Part shown: piece after piece, positions 1 to 5,190 of the stretch | Numbering within the stretch: position 1 is the stretch's first letter | Layout of the letters: each line of letters starts with the position of its first letter | Assembly (NCBI GenBank): GCA_013812565.1 | Contig: JACCTF010000928.1 | Span: forward strand, 1-5,190 | Reading direction: 5' to 3' | DNA: 5,190 nucleotides | Origin: Pyrinomonadaceae bacterium | Lineage (GTDB): Bacteria; Acidobacteriota; Blastocatellia; Pyrinomonadales; Pyrinomonadaceae | Notes under the pieces: model-generated | What the model was told of the DNA's origin: nothing | The model's database searches: none | The model's input: only the letters and a program-made list of their open reading frames with translations | Translations under genes and position numbers: made by a program

Positions 1-273
1 GAAGCGCACGCCGCCGGCGCCGCCCTGGTCGCATTGATGGAGTTACGGCAAATCGATGCCCAGGTAGATAACAATACCCTTGAGCTTGCCGAGCGAGTTG
101 CATCGTGGACCATACGCGAACTACGCGACAAACGCGGCTTCTTCTACTATCAACGACGCCGCTTCTACACAGTGCGCACGCCTTACATGCGTTGGTCACA
201 AGCTTGGATGCTCTACGGACTGGCGAGGTTAACGGAAGAAAGGATGAAGGATGAAGGCGGAAGGATGAAATGA
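1..273 (+). CDS. C-terminal end of a polysaccharide-locus protein, possibly (alpha/alpha)-barrel type (5'-partial)
   Basis: The reading frame is open from base 1 (E-A-H-A-A-G-A-A-L...) to a TGA at 271-273, so the true start lies to the left and the internal TTG at 34 is not a real start. The 90 visible residues are largely helical, followed by the aromatic motif GFFYYQRRRF and then TPYMRWSQAWMLYGLARL. From memory, this Y-M-R-W-S-Q-A-W ending closes proteins found in exopolysaccharide clusters that look like (alpha/alpha)-barrel proteins and often carry unreliable names. I cannot assign an enzyme activity. The last 11 residues (ERMKDEGGRMK) are encoded by heptamer repeat DNA and are probably not part of the original fold. 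The gene is co-directional with the DUF354 gene, 63 bp away. I am confident it is coding, but not about its function. Confidence 0.7.
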   Translation, partial: EAHAAGAALVALMELRQIDAQVDNNTLELAERVASWTIRELRDKRGFFYYQRRRFYTVRTPYMRWSQAWMLYGLARLTEERMKDEGGRMK

Positions 274-326
274 ATACAGCAACGCCGTCAGCCTCTTATT
301 CATCCTTCATCCTTCTGCCTTCATTC
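242..326. repeat. Heptamer-repeat inverted repeat across a stop codon, terminator-like
   Basis: The left arm has four 7-bp units at 242-269: GGATGAA twice, GGCGGAA, then GGATGAA. The right arm at 299-326 carries the complement in the same register: TTCATCC twice, TTCTGCC, then TTCATTC. Bases 251-276 pair with 297-324 with one G-T wobble and a 2-nt bulge, leaving a 20-nt loop at 277-296. The stop codon of the upstream gene (271-273) lies in the left arm. The right arm is followed by TCTTTTCTT, so the + strand transcript could form a terminator-like hairpin with a U-rich tail just before the next start codon. It could equally be a dispersed repeat with no termination role. Confidence 0.75.
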
Positions 327-336
327 TTTTCTTACG

Positions 337-1362
337 ATGCTCATCTGGGTTGATCTTGCGAATTCGCCGCACGTTCCTTTTTTTCAGGCGCTCGTTAAAG
401 AGTTCTTGAAGCGTGGACACGAAGTCGAAATAACGGCGCGCGATTTTGCCGAGACGATTGAGCTGGCGGAGGCGGCGGGTTTAGCGCCGGTAGTAGTTGG
501 GAAGCATGGCGGACGAAAGCTGCGAGGTAAGGCGAGCAATCTGGTTGAACGTGCATGGTCTCTTGGCCGTTGGGCGCGTCTTCGCAAATTTGATCTAGCC
601 GTTAGCCATAATTCGTACGCGCAGATTGTGGCGGCGCGCGTACTCGGTTTGCCGCGCATAGTAACTTTGATGGACTATGAACATCAACCGGCAAACCATC
701 TCGCTTTCAGATTGGCATCGCGTGTCATCGTTCCGCGCGGCTTTCCTGATGAAGCGTTGCGGCGTGCCGGTGCAGGGGCCGAGAAGGTAAAGCACTATAG
801 CGGAATCAAAGAGGATGTGTACCTGGCAGACTTTGAACCCGACCCGCGCTTTGCAGAAACTTTGTGTGCTCTAGGTATTGCACACACGGATGTTCTTATT
901 GTAGTGCGTCCGCCGGCGCGTGATGCGCTTTATCATCGCTTTGAAAACTCGTTGTTCGACGAACTGCTCGAAAGGGTGGCAACGCACGTTGATACAAAAG
1001 TCGTGTTGCTCGTGCGCAGCGATGCGCAGCGTCGGGCATTCACTGCAAGGTACGCAAGCAGCAGCAACGTTCTTCTGCCCGAGCATGCGCTTGATGGACA
1101 GAACCTTGTCGCTCATGCTGATTTGGTTATCAGTGCAGGCGGCACGATGAATCGCGAAGCCGCCGCGCTCGGTGTGCCTGCGTGGAGCGTCTACGCCGCT
1201 AGGTGGGCGGCGGTGGATGAAGCTCTTGTGCGGCAGGGAAGATTGCAACGTATCAGCACACGTGAGGATGTTCGAGGGTTACGCATTGAGAAGAAGAATA
1301 ATACGGTGGCTCGTCGCGCGCTCAACGTACGTGCGGAAGTGGCAGGGTTGATACTTGAGTGA
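337..1362 (+). CDS. DUF354 family protein (GT-B-like, UDP-GlcNAc 2-epimerase/glycosyltransferase-related)
   Basis: This is a 341-residue protein, close to the family's usual length. Family hallmarks are visible in order: an N-terminal strand and loop WVDLANSPHVPFF (residues 4-16), KRGHEVEITARDFAET (25-40), GKHGG (55-59), a middle segment with SHNSYAQIVAARVLGLP and MDYEHQ, and a C-terminal SAGGTMNREAAALGVPAWS starting at residue 266. The GGT-M-x-R-E turn resembles the nucleotide-sugar-binding region of GT-B enzymes and UDP-GlcNAc 2-epimerase. DUF354 (PF04007) proteins commonly sit in surface-polysaccharide clusters, but their reaction is not established, so a glycosyltransferase role is inference. 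No membrane segment or signal peptide is seen, so it is probably cytoplasmic. ATG at 337 is chosen because the family-conserved N-terminus begins there; no Shine-Dalgarno sequence is visible, since the upstream bases are the pyrimidine-rich end of the inverted repeat. Confidence 0.9.
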   Translation: MLIWVDLANSPHVPFFQALVKEFLKRGHEVEITARDFAETIELAEAAGLAPVVVGKHGGRKLRGKASNLVERAWSLGRWARLRKFDLAVSHNSYAQIVAARVLGLPRIVTLMDYEHQPANHLAFRLASRVIVPRGFPDEALRRAGAGAEKVKHYSGIKEDVYLADFEPDPRFAETLCALGIAHTDVLIVVRPPARDALYHRFENSLFDELLERVATHVDTKVVLLVRSDAQRRAFTARYASSSNVLLPEHALDGQNLVAHADLVISAGGTMNREAAALGVPAWSVYAARWAAVDEALVRQGRLQRISTREDVRGLRIEKKNNTVARRALNVRAEVAGLILE

Positions 1363-1419
1363 TTGACTGGCGTGTCTGCAAAATTGCTTTGGTGGGTCAC
1401 AGAAAATCGGGCAGGTTCA

Positions 1420-1497
1420 GAGGTCAAACTTTAGCTTGTCTGATACGAACCAAACAACCCATTAGGTTTGGACGCTAAGGGACGCTAAGCTCTGCCC
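1420..1497. repeat. Degenerate palindromic intergenic repeat, related to the element at 4985-5041
   Basis: Bases 1420-1440 read GAGGTCAAAC then TTTAGCTTGTC. Allowing one inserted T, they match the reverse complement of the right arm at 5022-5041 (GAGTTCAAGCTTTAGCTTGC) at 18 of 20 positions. A weaker, eroded partner (GCTAAGCTCTGCC) lies near 1484-1496. The gene-free space around it, between the DUF354 stop and the sugar transferase start, shows no convincing promoter or ORF. I read this as a decayed copy of the same small repeat family. The left arm match is clear; the extent of the right arm is uncertain. Confidence 0.45.
1470..1489 (+). repeat. 10-bp tandem duplication
   Basis: GGACGCTAAG occurs twice back to back (1470-1479 and 1480-1489) without mismatch. 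It lies in the non-coding gap before the sugar transferase gene. It may be replication slippage within the decayed palindromic repeat, or a pair of direct protein-binding sites. Nothing else in the sequence decides between these. Confidence 0.6.
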
Positions 1498-1565
1498 TGA
1501 TTGTGCCACTAGCCACTGTCAACCGTTTTTATAAAGGGTCTTCGCAAGCTTCATGTTTGATAAGT

Positions 1566-3113
1566 ATGCACGTTGAGTATTCAGACAAACTGCGAATGAA
1601 CGCGCGAGCCGTGCGTGTTCCGGGACGTGCGCCGCAATGGGCTGTTCCAGCGGTGAAAGCCTTGCTCGTCGCAGCGGATGCGACGCTTGCCGCCACCTCT
1701 CTTCTCGCTGCCTTCTACCTGCGGGAAGGGGAGGCTGTGGTGACAAGCCGATTAACGTGGACTCCCGATTTTGCTCCCTACGGCGCGTTGCTTCCATTCG
1801 TGCTGTTGATACGCCTGCTCACGCTCGTTTACTACAATCTCTACCGTTTGCGCGGCGAGTTCTCGCATGTAGACGACGCGGTTCGCATCTTCAAGGCAAC
1901 CGCGACAAGCTCGCTGTTAATCGTTGCGGCAGCATTTCTTTACCGCGGCGGATTTGAGTACCGCACATTTTCGTATGCGCGGGGCGTGTTTGTTCTTGAT
2001 TTTTTCCTGGCCCTTATCAGCTACGGCACATTGCGGTTGGTGGTTCGCCGCGCGCAGACGTTTGCGCGCGAGCGTGCGGTCAATTTAATTCCGACGCTTG
2101 TCGTAGGAATTGGTCCGGAAGCGCTGCTGTGTATCAAGGAGATGCGTGAGCGACCGGCGCTCGGTTACCGCGTCATCGGCGTTGTTGAAAGCAGTCTGAA
2201 GGACGAAACAGCGATTGAGAGTTTTGAAGGTGTGCCGATTGTGGGCGAACTTGAAAACCTATCGGAGGTGATCCGCGAAACGGGAGCCAACGAAGTGATC
2301 GTCACCGATCCGCGCGTTTCAAGCGACGTGCTTTTTGATGTGATGATGCGCGTGGGCAGAAGACGCGGCATTGAGTTCCGCATTGCGCCGAACCTGTTCA
2401 ACTGTCTGCCGCGTAAAACCGAGATTGATCAGATCGGCCAGTTGCCGATGATCCGTCTGTTCCGCGAACCGCTCTCAAGCGCCGCGCGCATCGTAAAGCG
2501 CGCATTAGACACCATCATCGCTGCGCTCGCGCTCACTGTGCTTGCTCCGCTCTGGATCATTGTTGCCGGATTGATCAAGCTCGATTCCAAAGGCCCGATC
2601 TTCTACCGCCAGGAGCGCGTCGGGATGGACGGGCGCATCTTCCTCTTTTACAAATTCCGCACGATGCACACTAACGCCAATGATGCGGTTCATCGCGAGT
2701 ACCAGCGAAAGTATATCGCCGGGCGTCCTGACACCAATCAGGGAGACAACAAGCGACCCGTGTACAAGATGCGAACTGATCCGCGCATTACACGGACGGG
2801 GCGCGTGCTGCGTCGCCTAAGCTTTGATGAACTGCCACAACTGCTGAATGTGCTGCGCGGCGATATGAGGATTGTCGGCCCCCGCCCGCCCATTCCCTAC
2901 GAAGTTGAATTCTACGAACTATGGCACCGCAAGCGCCTCGACATGAAGCCGGGCCTCACAGGGTTATGGCAGGTTTCGGGTCGCAACCGTCTTTCGTTCG
3001 AAGAGATGGTTCAACTTGATCTCTTCTATATTGAGAACTGGTCGCTGCTGCTCGACCTGCAAATCATCTTGCGGACGCTACCGGTGATGCTGCGCGGCGA
3101 TGATGCGTATTAA
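1566..3113 (+). CDS. Polyprenyl-phosphate sugar-1-phosphate transferase (WbaP/WcaJ type, initiating enzyme)
   Basis: This integral membrane enzyme moves a sugar-1-phosphate from a nucleotide sugar to undecaprenyl phosphate, the first committed step of surface-polysaccharide assembly. Numbered from the ATG at 1566 (515 residues), hydrophobic segments lie near 29-51, 72-90, 114-126 and 139-159. A Rossmann-like CoA-binding-type domain follows (VVGIGPEAL at 179-187 to about 250). Next come a membrane hairpin near 313-337 and the catalytic sugar transferase domain (PF02397): [16 protein letters not shown] (363-367), LSFDELPQL with the Asp-Glu dyad at 421-422 (the catalytic pair in this superfamily), VGPRPP, and [12 protein letters not shown] around Trp468. 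The domain is complete, so the enzyme is probably active; sugar specificity cannot be read. The frame is open upstream to a GTG at 1503 (536 residues), and an ATG at 1596 is also possible. None has a clear Shine-Dalgarno; 1566 gives a length nearer the family norm. Confidence 0.93.
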   Translation: MHVEYSDKLRMNARAVRVPGRAPQWAVPAVKALLVAADATLAATSLLAAFYLREGEAVVTSRLTWTPDFAPYGALLPFVLLIRLLTLVYYNLYRLRGEFSHVDDAVRIFKATATSSLLIVAAAFLYRGGFEYRTFSYARGVFVLDFFLALISYGTLRLVVRRAQTFARERAVNLIPTLVVGIGPEALLCIKEMRERPALGYRVIGVVESSLKDETAIESFEGVPIVGELENLSEVIRETGANEVIVTDPRVSSDVLFDVMMRVGRRRGIEFRIAPNLFNCLPRKTEIDQIGQLPMIRLFREPLSSAARIVKRALDTIIAALALTVLAPLWIIVAGLIKLDSKGPIFYRQERVGMDGRIFLFYKFRTMHTNANDAVHREYQRKYIAGRPDTNQGDNKRPVYKMRTDPRITRTGRVLRRLSFDELPQLLNVLRGDMRIVGPRPPIPYEVEFYELWHRKRLDMKPGLTGLWQVSGRNRLSFEEMVQLDLFYIENWSLLLDLQIILRTLPVMLRGDDAY

Positions 3114-3177
3114 TCATCTCCTCGTCAGCAAGTCGCGCCAAAGTTGTTCTCCACAAAATCAAAAAAGTTTGCTGAAA

Positions 3178-3201
3178 CAGGAAACATTTCAGGAAACATT
3201 T
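3178..3201 (+). repeat. 12-bp perfect tandem repeat upstream of the ligase/polymerase gene
   Basis: CAGGAAACATTT is repeated exactly twice (3178-3189, 3190-3201). The first unit is also framed by CTGAAA at 3172-3177 and TTTCAG at 3187-3192, an inverted pair with a 9-bp centre. It lies 21-44 bp upstream of a TATATT hexamer, where an activator or repressor could bind. A regulatory role is inference; a chance duplication is possible. Confidence 0.6.
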
Positions 3202-3286
3202 TCGGCGAACTGCCGATAACTTATATTCGGACTCGAAATGTAACTCTGCGAGTCAACGGGTAACGCAGGCGAGAACATGCCGTTAC
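3202..3286 (+). promoter_or_regulatory. Putative promoter and structured 5' leader
   Basis: Three inverted repeats follow one another. TCGGC/GCCGA (3202-3206, 3212-3216) has a 5-base loop. GACTCG/CGAGTC (3230-3235, 3249-3254) has a 13-base loop. GTAACGCA (3260-3267) pairs with TGC (3278-3280) and GTTAC (3282-3286) with one bulged C. A TATATT at 3222-3227 could be a -10 box, but no good -35 box is seen at the right distance. If transcription starts near 3234, the last hairpin would pair two bases of the ATG at 3277 and place the GGCGAGAA preceding it in the loop. This does not match any riboswitch class I recognise. The stems are seen in the sequence; their function is inferred. Confidence 0.35.
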
Positions 3287-3465
3287 AATCCGCTAACATC
3301 GTGGTGACGCGCGAAGGGGTTGGCAACGACACGAGCGTTGAAGACTATGCTTACGAGCAGAGTGGGATGATGCAGGGGGAAGTCGATGGCTATGAAATTC
3401 TTGATGAGCGTTCGACAACGGTCCAGTCAAGCTGCTGCTTGCTCACTCATCTAGTCAAAGCATGA
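3277..3465 (+). CDS. Small unrecognised ORF, possibly coupled to the downstream ligase/polymerase gene
   Basis: This encodes 62 residues, acidic in the middle (SVEDYAYEQ, GEVDGYEILDE) with a short Cys-Cys-Leu-Leu stretch near the end. I recognise no family, signal peptide or membrane segment. In its favour, the ATG follows a purine-rich GGCGAGAA, codon choice looks ordinary for the neighbourhood, and its TGA overlaps the next ATG in an ATGA arrangement (3462-3465) typical of translational coupling. Against it, the ORF is short, has no known homologue that I can name, and its start codon lies in a potential hairpin. It could be a leader peptide or a chance ORF in a long 5' untranslated region. 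Confidence 0.35.
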   Translation: MPLQSANIVVTREGVGNDTSVEDYAYEQSGMMQGEVDGYEILDERSTTVQSSCCLLTHLVKA

Positions 3466-4985
3466 GTTTATCTGCCACAAACATCACTCAGGAAAAGAGT
3501 CACGCTCCGGGTAACGAGCAGACGCGCTCCGTCCACATGTGGATCAGTCGCGCGATGATCGGATGTTTGTTCGCGTTGACGGTGTTTGCTCCGCATTCGA
3601 TTGCAATAACTCAACTTGCGTGGGCGTGCGCGTTGCTTCTTTGGGTATTACAGTTTGCGCTTCGACGCAGGCTTCCTGCTCTGCACCGCACACCAGTTGA
3701 TTACGCTCTGCTGGGCTTCTTTGCGTGGACGTTTCTATCTTCGCTCTTCTCTTATGATCCAGATGTATCGCTTGGCAAGCTGCGCGCCGCAAGCCTCTTC
3801 ACCATCACATACCTCTTTGCACAAACAATCGCTTCGCAACGAGTGTTAAGGATACTCGCTTTGACGCTCGTCGCATCGTGCATGATCAACGTCGTCTACA
3901 CGGTAGCTGAACGTGCGGTCGGACGCGGTGTGAAGATCAAAGGTATGACTGCCGATAGCCCGTTGCGCGCGACAGGAGTTCAAGAAGGCGATACGCTGCT
4001 TGAGCTGAACGGCATTCCTCTGCGTAGCCTTGGTGGACTAGCAACCGCGCTCGCGACAAGCGGGCCAGATGGTGAATCGGCGCGTGTGCGTATCTACCGT
4101 TTTGAGTGGATGCCTGTTCTCGATGTACCGCGTGGACGACTGCTTGACGGTTCAAGCGCGCAGGCGCGACTCGGCATCACGGATTGGTCGCGCGGACGTG
4201 ATTGGCGCGCTACGGGTTTCTACGGCCACTGGACAACATACGCTGAAGTTCTGCAACTCATCGCTTCACTGACACTCGGACTTCTCATTGCTTTGCAGCG
4301 CAGATGGACGATCAGAGGAGCGTTGCTCGCTGTAGCACTCGTCGGCATTTGTGGCGCGTTGCTCTTGACGGTGACTCGTGCGTCATTGCTCGCATTTGTT
4401 ATCTCCGCGTTTGTTATCGTTTTGGTGGGCGCAAGCCGTCGCACGGTGCTGGCGCTCGCGCTCGCCGCGCTGCTCATCATTCCAATCGGACTCTTTCTAT
4501 TGCAGCAGAAGCGCAACGTCAGCTTCTTTGATCGTAAAGACCCTTCAACGACATGGCGCACAATTGTTTACCGCGAAGGCGTGGAACTGCTTGTCAATAA
4601 CCCGCGTCACTTGTTTGTCGGGATCGGCATGGACTCAATCAAGCGGCACTGGCGCGAGTGGGGCATGTTTGATAATGGTCGGCTGCCCATCGGTCATATG
4701 CATTCGACGCCCTTGCAGCTCGCGCTCGAAAGAGGCATCCCGGCACTTCTGCTCTGGCTGATACTTCTTGCGGTTTACGCTCGCATGCTGTTGCGCTTGG
4801 TGCGCAGCGTACCCGCTGAAGAATGGATCGAGCGCGGCATTGTGCTCGGCGCACTCGGCGGTCTCGTCGGGTTCTTCGCGAGCGGGATGGTTCATTACAA
4901 CCTCGGCGACTCGGAAGTGGCGATGGTCTTCTACCTCATCATGGGATTGGCGTTAGTGCTCAATCGCAAAAGTCTTGATGTTTAG
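3462..4985 (+). CDS. O-antigen ligase/polymerase family protein (Wzy_C) with inserted PDZ-like domain
   Basis: This 507-residue polytopic membrane protein would polymerise lipid-linked repeat units or ligate the finished glycan at the periplasmic face. Hydrophobic segments lie near residues 29-48, 51-67, 80-97, 110-124, 128-147, 262-278, 286-303, 306-323, 328-347, 426-444, 458-475 and 483-498. Wzy_C signatures are ATGFYGHWTTYAEVL (250-264), LTVTRAS (302-308), the long loop with VGIGMDSIKRHWREWG, and GHMHSTPLQLALERGIPALL (411-430), whose histidines resemble the conserved loop histidine of WaaL-type ligases. Between membrane segments, residues about 155-215 look like a PDZ domain: ADSPLRATGVQEGDTLLELNGIPLRS followed by a VRIYRFE strand, written here as two adjoining parts, ADSPLRATGVQE and GDTLLELNGIPLRS. 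This is unusual for the family. Ligase versus polymerase cannot be decided from sequence. The ATG at 3462 overlaps the preceding small ORF; ATG at 3537 (residue 26) is an alternative start. Confidence 0.88.
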   Translation: MSLSATNITQEKSHAPGNEQTRSVHMWISRAMIGCLFALTVFAPHSIAITQLAWACALLLWVLQFALRRRLPALHRTPVDYALLGFFAWTFLSSLFSYDPDVSLGKLRAASLFTITYLFAQTIASQRVLRILALTLVASCMINVVYTVAERAVGRGVKIKGMTADSPLRATGVQEGDTLLELNGIPLRSLGGLATALATSGPDGESARVRIYRFEWMPVLDVPRGRLLDGSSAQARLGITDWSRGRDWRATGFYGHWTTYAEVLQLIASLTLGLLIALQRRWTIRGALLAVALVGICGALLLTVTRASLLAFVISAFVIVLVGASRRTVLALALAALLIIPIGLFLLQQKRNVSFFDRKDPSTTWRTIVYREGVELLVNNPRHLFVGIGMDSIKRHWREWGMFDNGRLPIGHMHSTPLQLALERGIPALLLWLILLAVYARMLLRLVRSVPAEEWIERGIVLGALGGLVGFFASGMVHYNLGDSEVAMVFYLIMGLALVLNRKSLDV

Positions 4986-5041
4986 AGTGCACGCTTGAGC
5001 GTGCTGGTTCTCGCCGCCGAAGCAAGCTAAAGCTTGAACTC
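4985..5041. repeat. REP/BIME-like palindromic element at the gene end
   Basis: Two 20-bp arms, GAGTGCACGCTTGAGCGTGC (4985-5004) and the complement of GAGTTCAAGCTTTAGCTTGC (5022-5041), match at 16 of 20 positions around a 17-bp spacer. Each arm is also a palindrome: GCACGCT/AGCGTGC with a TG centre (4989-5004) and CAAGCT/AGCTTG with an AA centre (5023-5036). The element starts at the last base of the upstream stop codon. There is no T-tract, so it is not a classical terminator, though the RNA could still form hairpins that protect the 3' end. It resembles dispersed extragenic palindromes mobilised by REP-associated transposases; one decayed relative is seen at 1420-1497. Confidence 0.7.
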
Positions 5042-5075
5042 ATTAGCATCATTGCGATGAAACACTAGTAGTTCA

Positions 5076-5190
5076 TCATGGTGATTGCGATGGATAAAGG
5101 CGCTTTAACTTGTCACGCGCATCCGTGACCGAAAAGCGCCAGTCGATGGTCGCCTGCTTTTCATTACGCTCTTTCTCCCACGCGGCGATT
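5076..5190 (-). CDS. C-terminal end of an IS630-family transposase (5'-partial, runs off the right edge)
   Basis: On the minus strand one frame is open from the window edge to a TGA at 5076-5078, giving 37 residues that begin IAAWEKERNEKQATIDW and end RFSVTDARDKLKRLYPSQSP. The pattern W-E-x-x-R-N, then I-D-W-R-F-[ST]-x-x-D-A-R-x-K-L-x-R-L-Y-P, is the C-terminal signature I know from IS630-type DDE transposases, including their use of the Tyr-Pro ending. The catalytic DDE residues lie outside the window, so intactness cannot be judged. The gene is convergent with the ligase/polymerase gene and ends 35 bp from the palindromic element. The outer end of the IS should lie between about 5042 and 5075; TA dinucleotides at 5066 and 5069 are candidates for the target-site duplication, but no terminal repeat can be confirmed without the other end. 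Confidence 0.7.
   Translation of the reverse strand, partial: IAAWEKERNEKQATIDWRFSVTDARDKLKRLYPSQSP

Noticed and set aside
871..1248. 125-codon minus-strand ORF inside the DUF354 gene.
   Set aside because: It lies wholly opposite a convincing family member, has no recognisable domain, and looks like a by-product of codon use on the + strand.
1449..1470. CCAAAC/GTTTGG inverted repeat before the sugar transferase gene.
   Set aside because: Only 6 bp with a 10-base loop and no supporting context; easily expected by chance.
1470..1500. GGGACGCTAAGC resembles the GGGACGCAAAGCC core of the c-di-GMP-I (GEMM) riboswitch.
   Set aside because: The flanking stems and the tetraloop/receptor parts of the GEMM fold are missing, and the motif is explained by a 10-bp tandem duplication.
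1530..1535. TATAAA as a -10 promoter box for the sugar transferase gene.
   Set aside because: No acceptable -35 hexamer is found at 16-18 bp upstream; kept only as a weak argument on start choice.
4220..4561. 113-codon minus-strand ORF opposite the ligase/polymerase gene.
   Set aside because: Low-complexity Ser/Ala/Thr composition mirrors the hydrophobic codons of the membrane segments on the + strand.
5099..5140. Nested hairpin GGCGCTTT/AAAGCGCC (5099-5106, 5133-5140) with inner GTCAC/GTGAC (5112-5116, 5125-5129), considered as a terminator.
   Set aside because: It lies within the transposase reading frame on the minus strand, encoding the conserved W-R-F to K-R-L segment, and no T-tract follows it on the + strand.

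Overview
The window is a stretch of a surface-polysaccharide (exopolysaccharide or O-antigen-like) biosynthesis locus. Four clear or partial genes and one doubtful small ORF are read left to right, and an insertion-sequence remnant enters from the right edge on the other strand. The organism looks like a moderately GC-rich Gram-negative bacterium. The product types, the near-absence of Shine-Dalgarno sequences and the small palindromic and heptamer repeats between genes remind me of Acidobacteriota (Blastocatellia-like). That placement is an impression from recalled relatives, not a demonstrated assignment.

Layout: (1) 1-273 is the C-terminal end of a protein running in from the left; its last codons lie inside a heptamer repeat that forms a long inverted repeat (242-326). 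(2) 337-1362 encodes a DUF354 protein with a GT-B-like glycosyltransferase/epimerase appearance. (3) 1363-1565 is mostly non-coding and holds a degenerate palindromic repeat and a 10-bp tandem duplication. (4) about 1566-3113 encodes a membrane-bound polyprenyl-phosphate sugar-1-phosphate transferase (WbaP/WcaJ type), the expected initiating enzyme. (5) 3114-3276 is a non-coding leader with a 12-bp tandem repeat and three short hairpins. (6) 3277-3465 is a small unrecognised ORF overlapping the next gene by 4 bp. (7) 3462-4985 encodes an O-antigen ligase/polymerase (Wzy_C) protein with a PDZ-like domain inserted between membrane segments. (8) 4985-5041 is a compact REP/BIME-like palindromic element starting at the last base of that gene's stop codon. 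(9) 5076-5190, minus strand, is the C-terminal end of an IS630-type transposase, too short to appear in a simple ORF list.

How the genes fit together: the sugar transferase loads the first sugar phosphate onto undecaprenyl phosphate at the inner membrane. Glycosyltransferases, possibly including the DUF354 protein, would extend it. The Wzy/ligase-type protein would polymerise or transfer the lipid-linked glycan on the periplasmic face. No flippase, chain-length regulator or exporter is visible here.

The most interesting points are the PDZ-like insertion in the ligase/polymerase, the structured leader with a partly paired start codon before the small ORF, and the two families of intergenic inverted repeats placed at gene ends.
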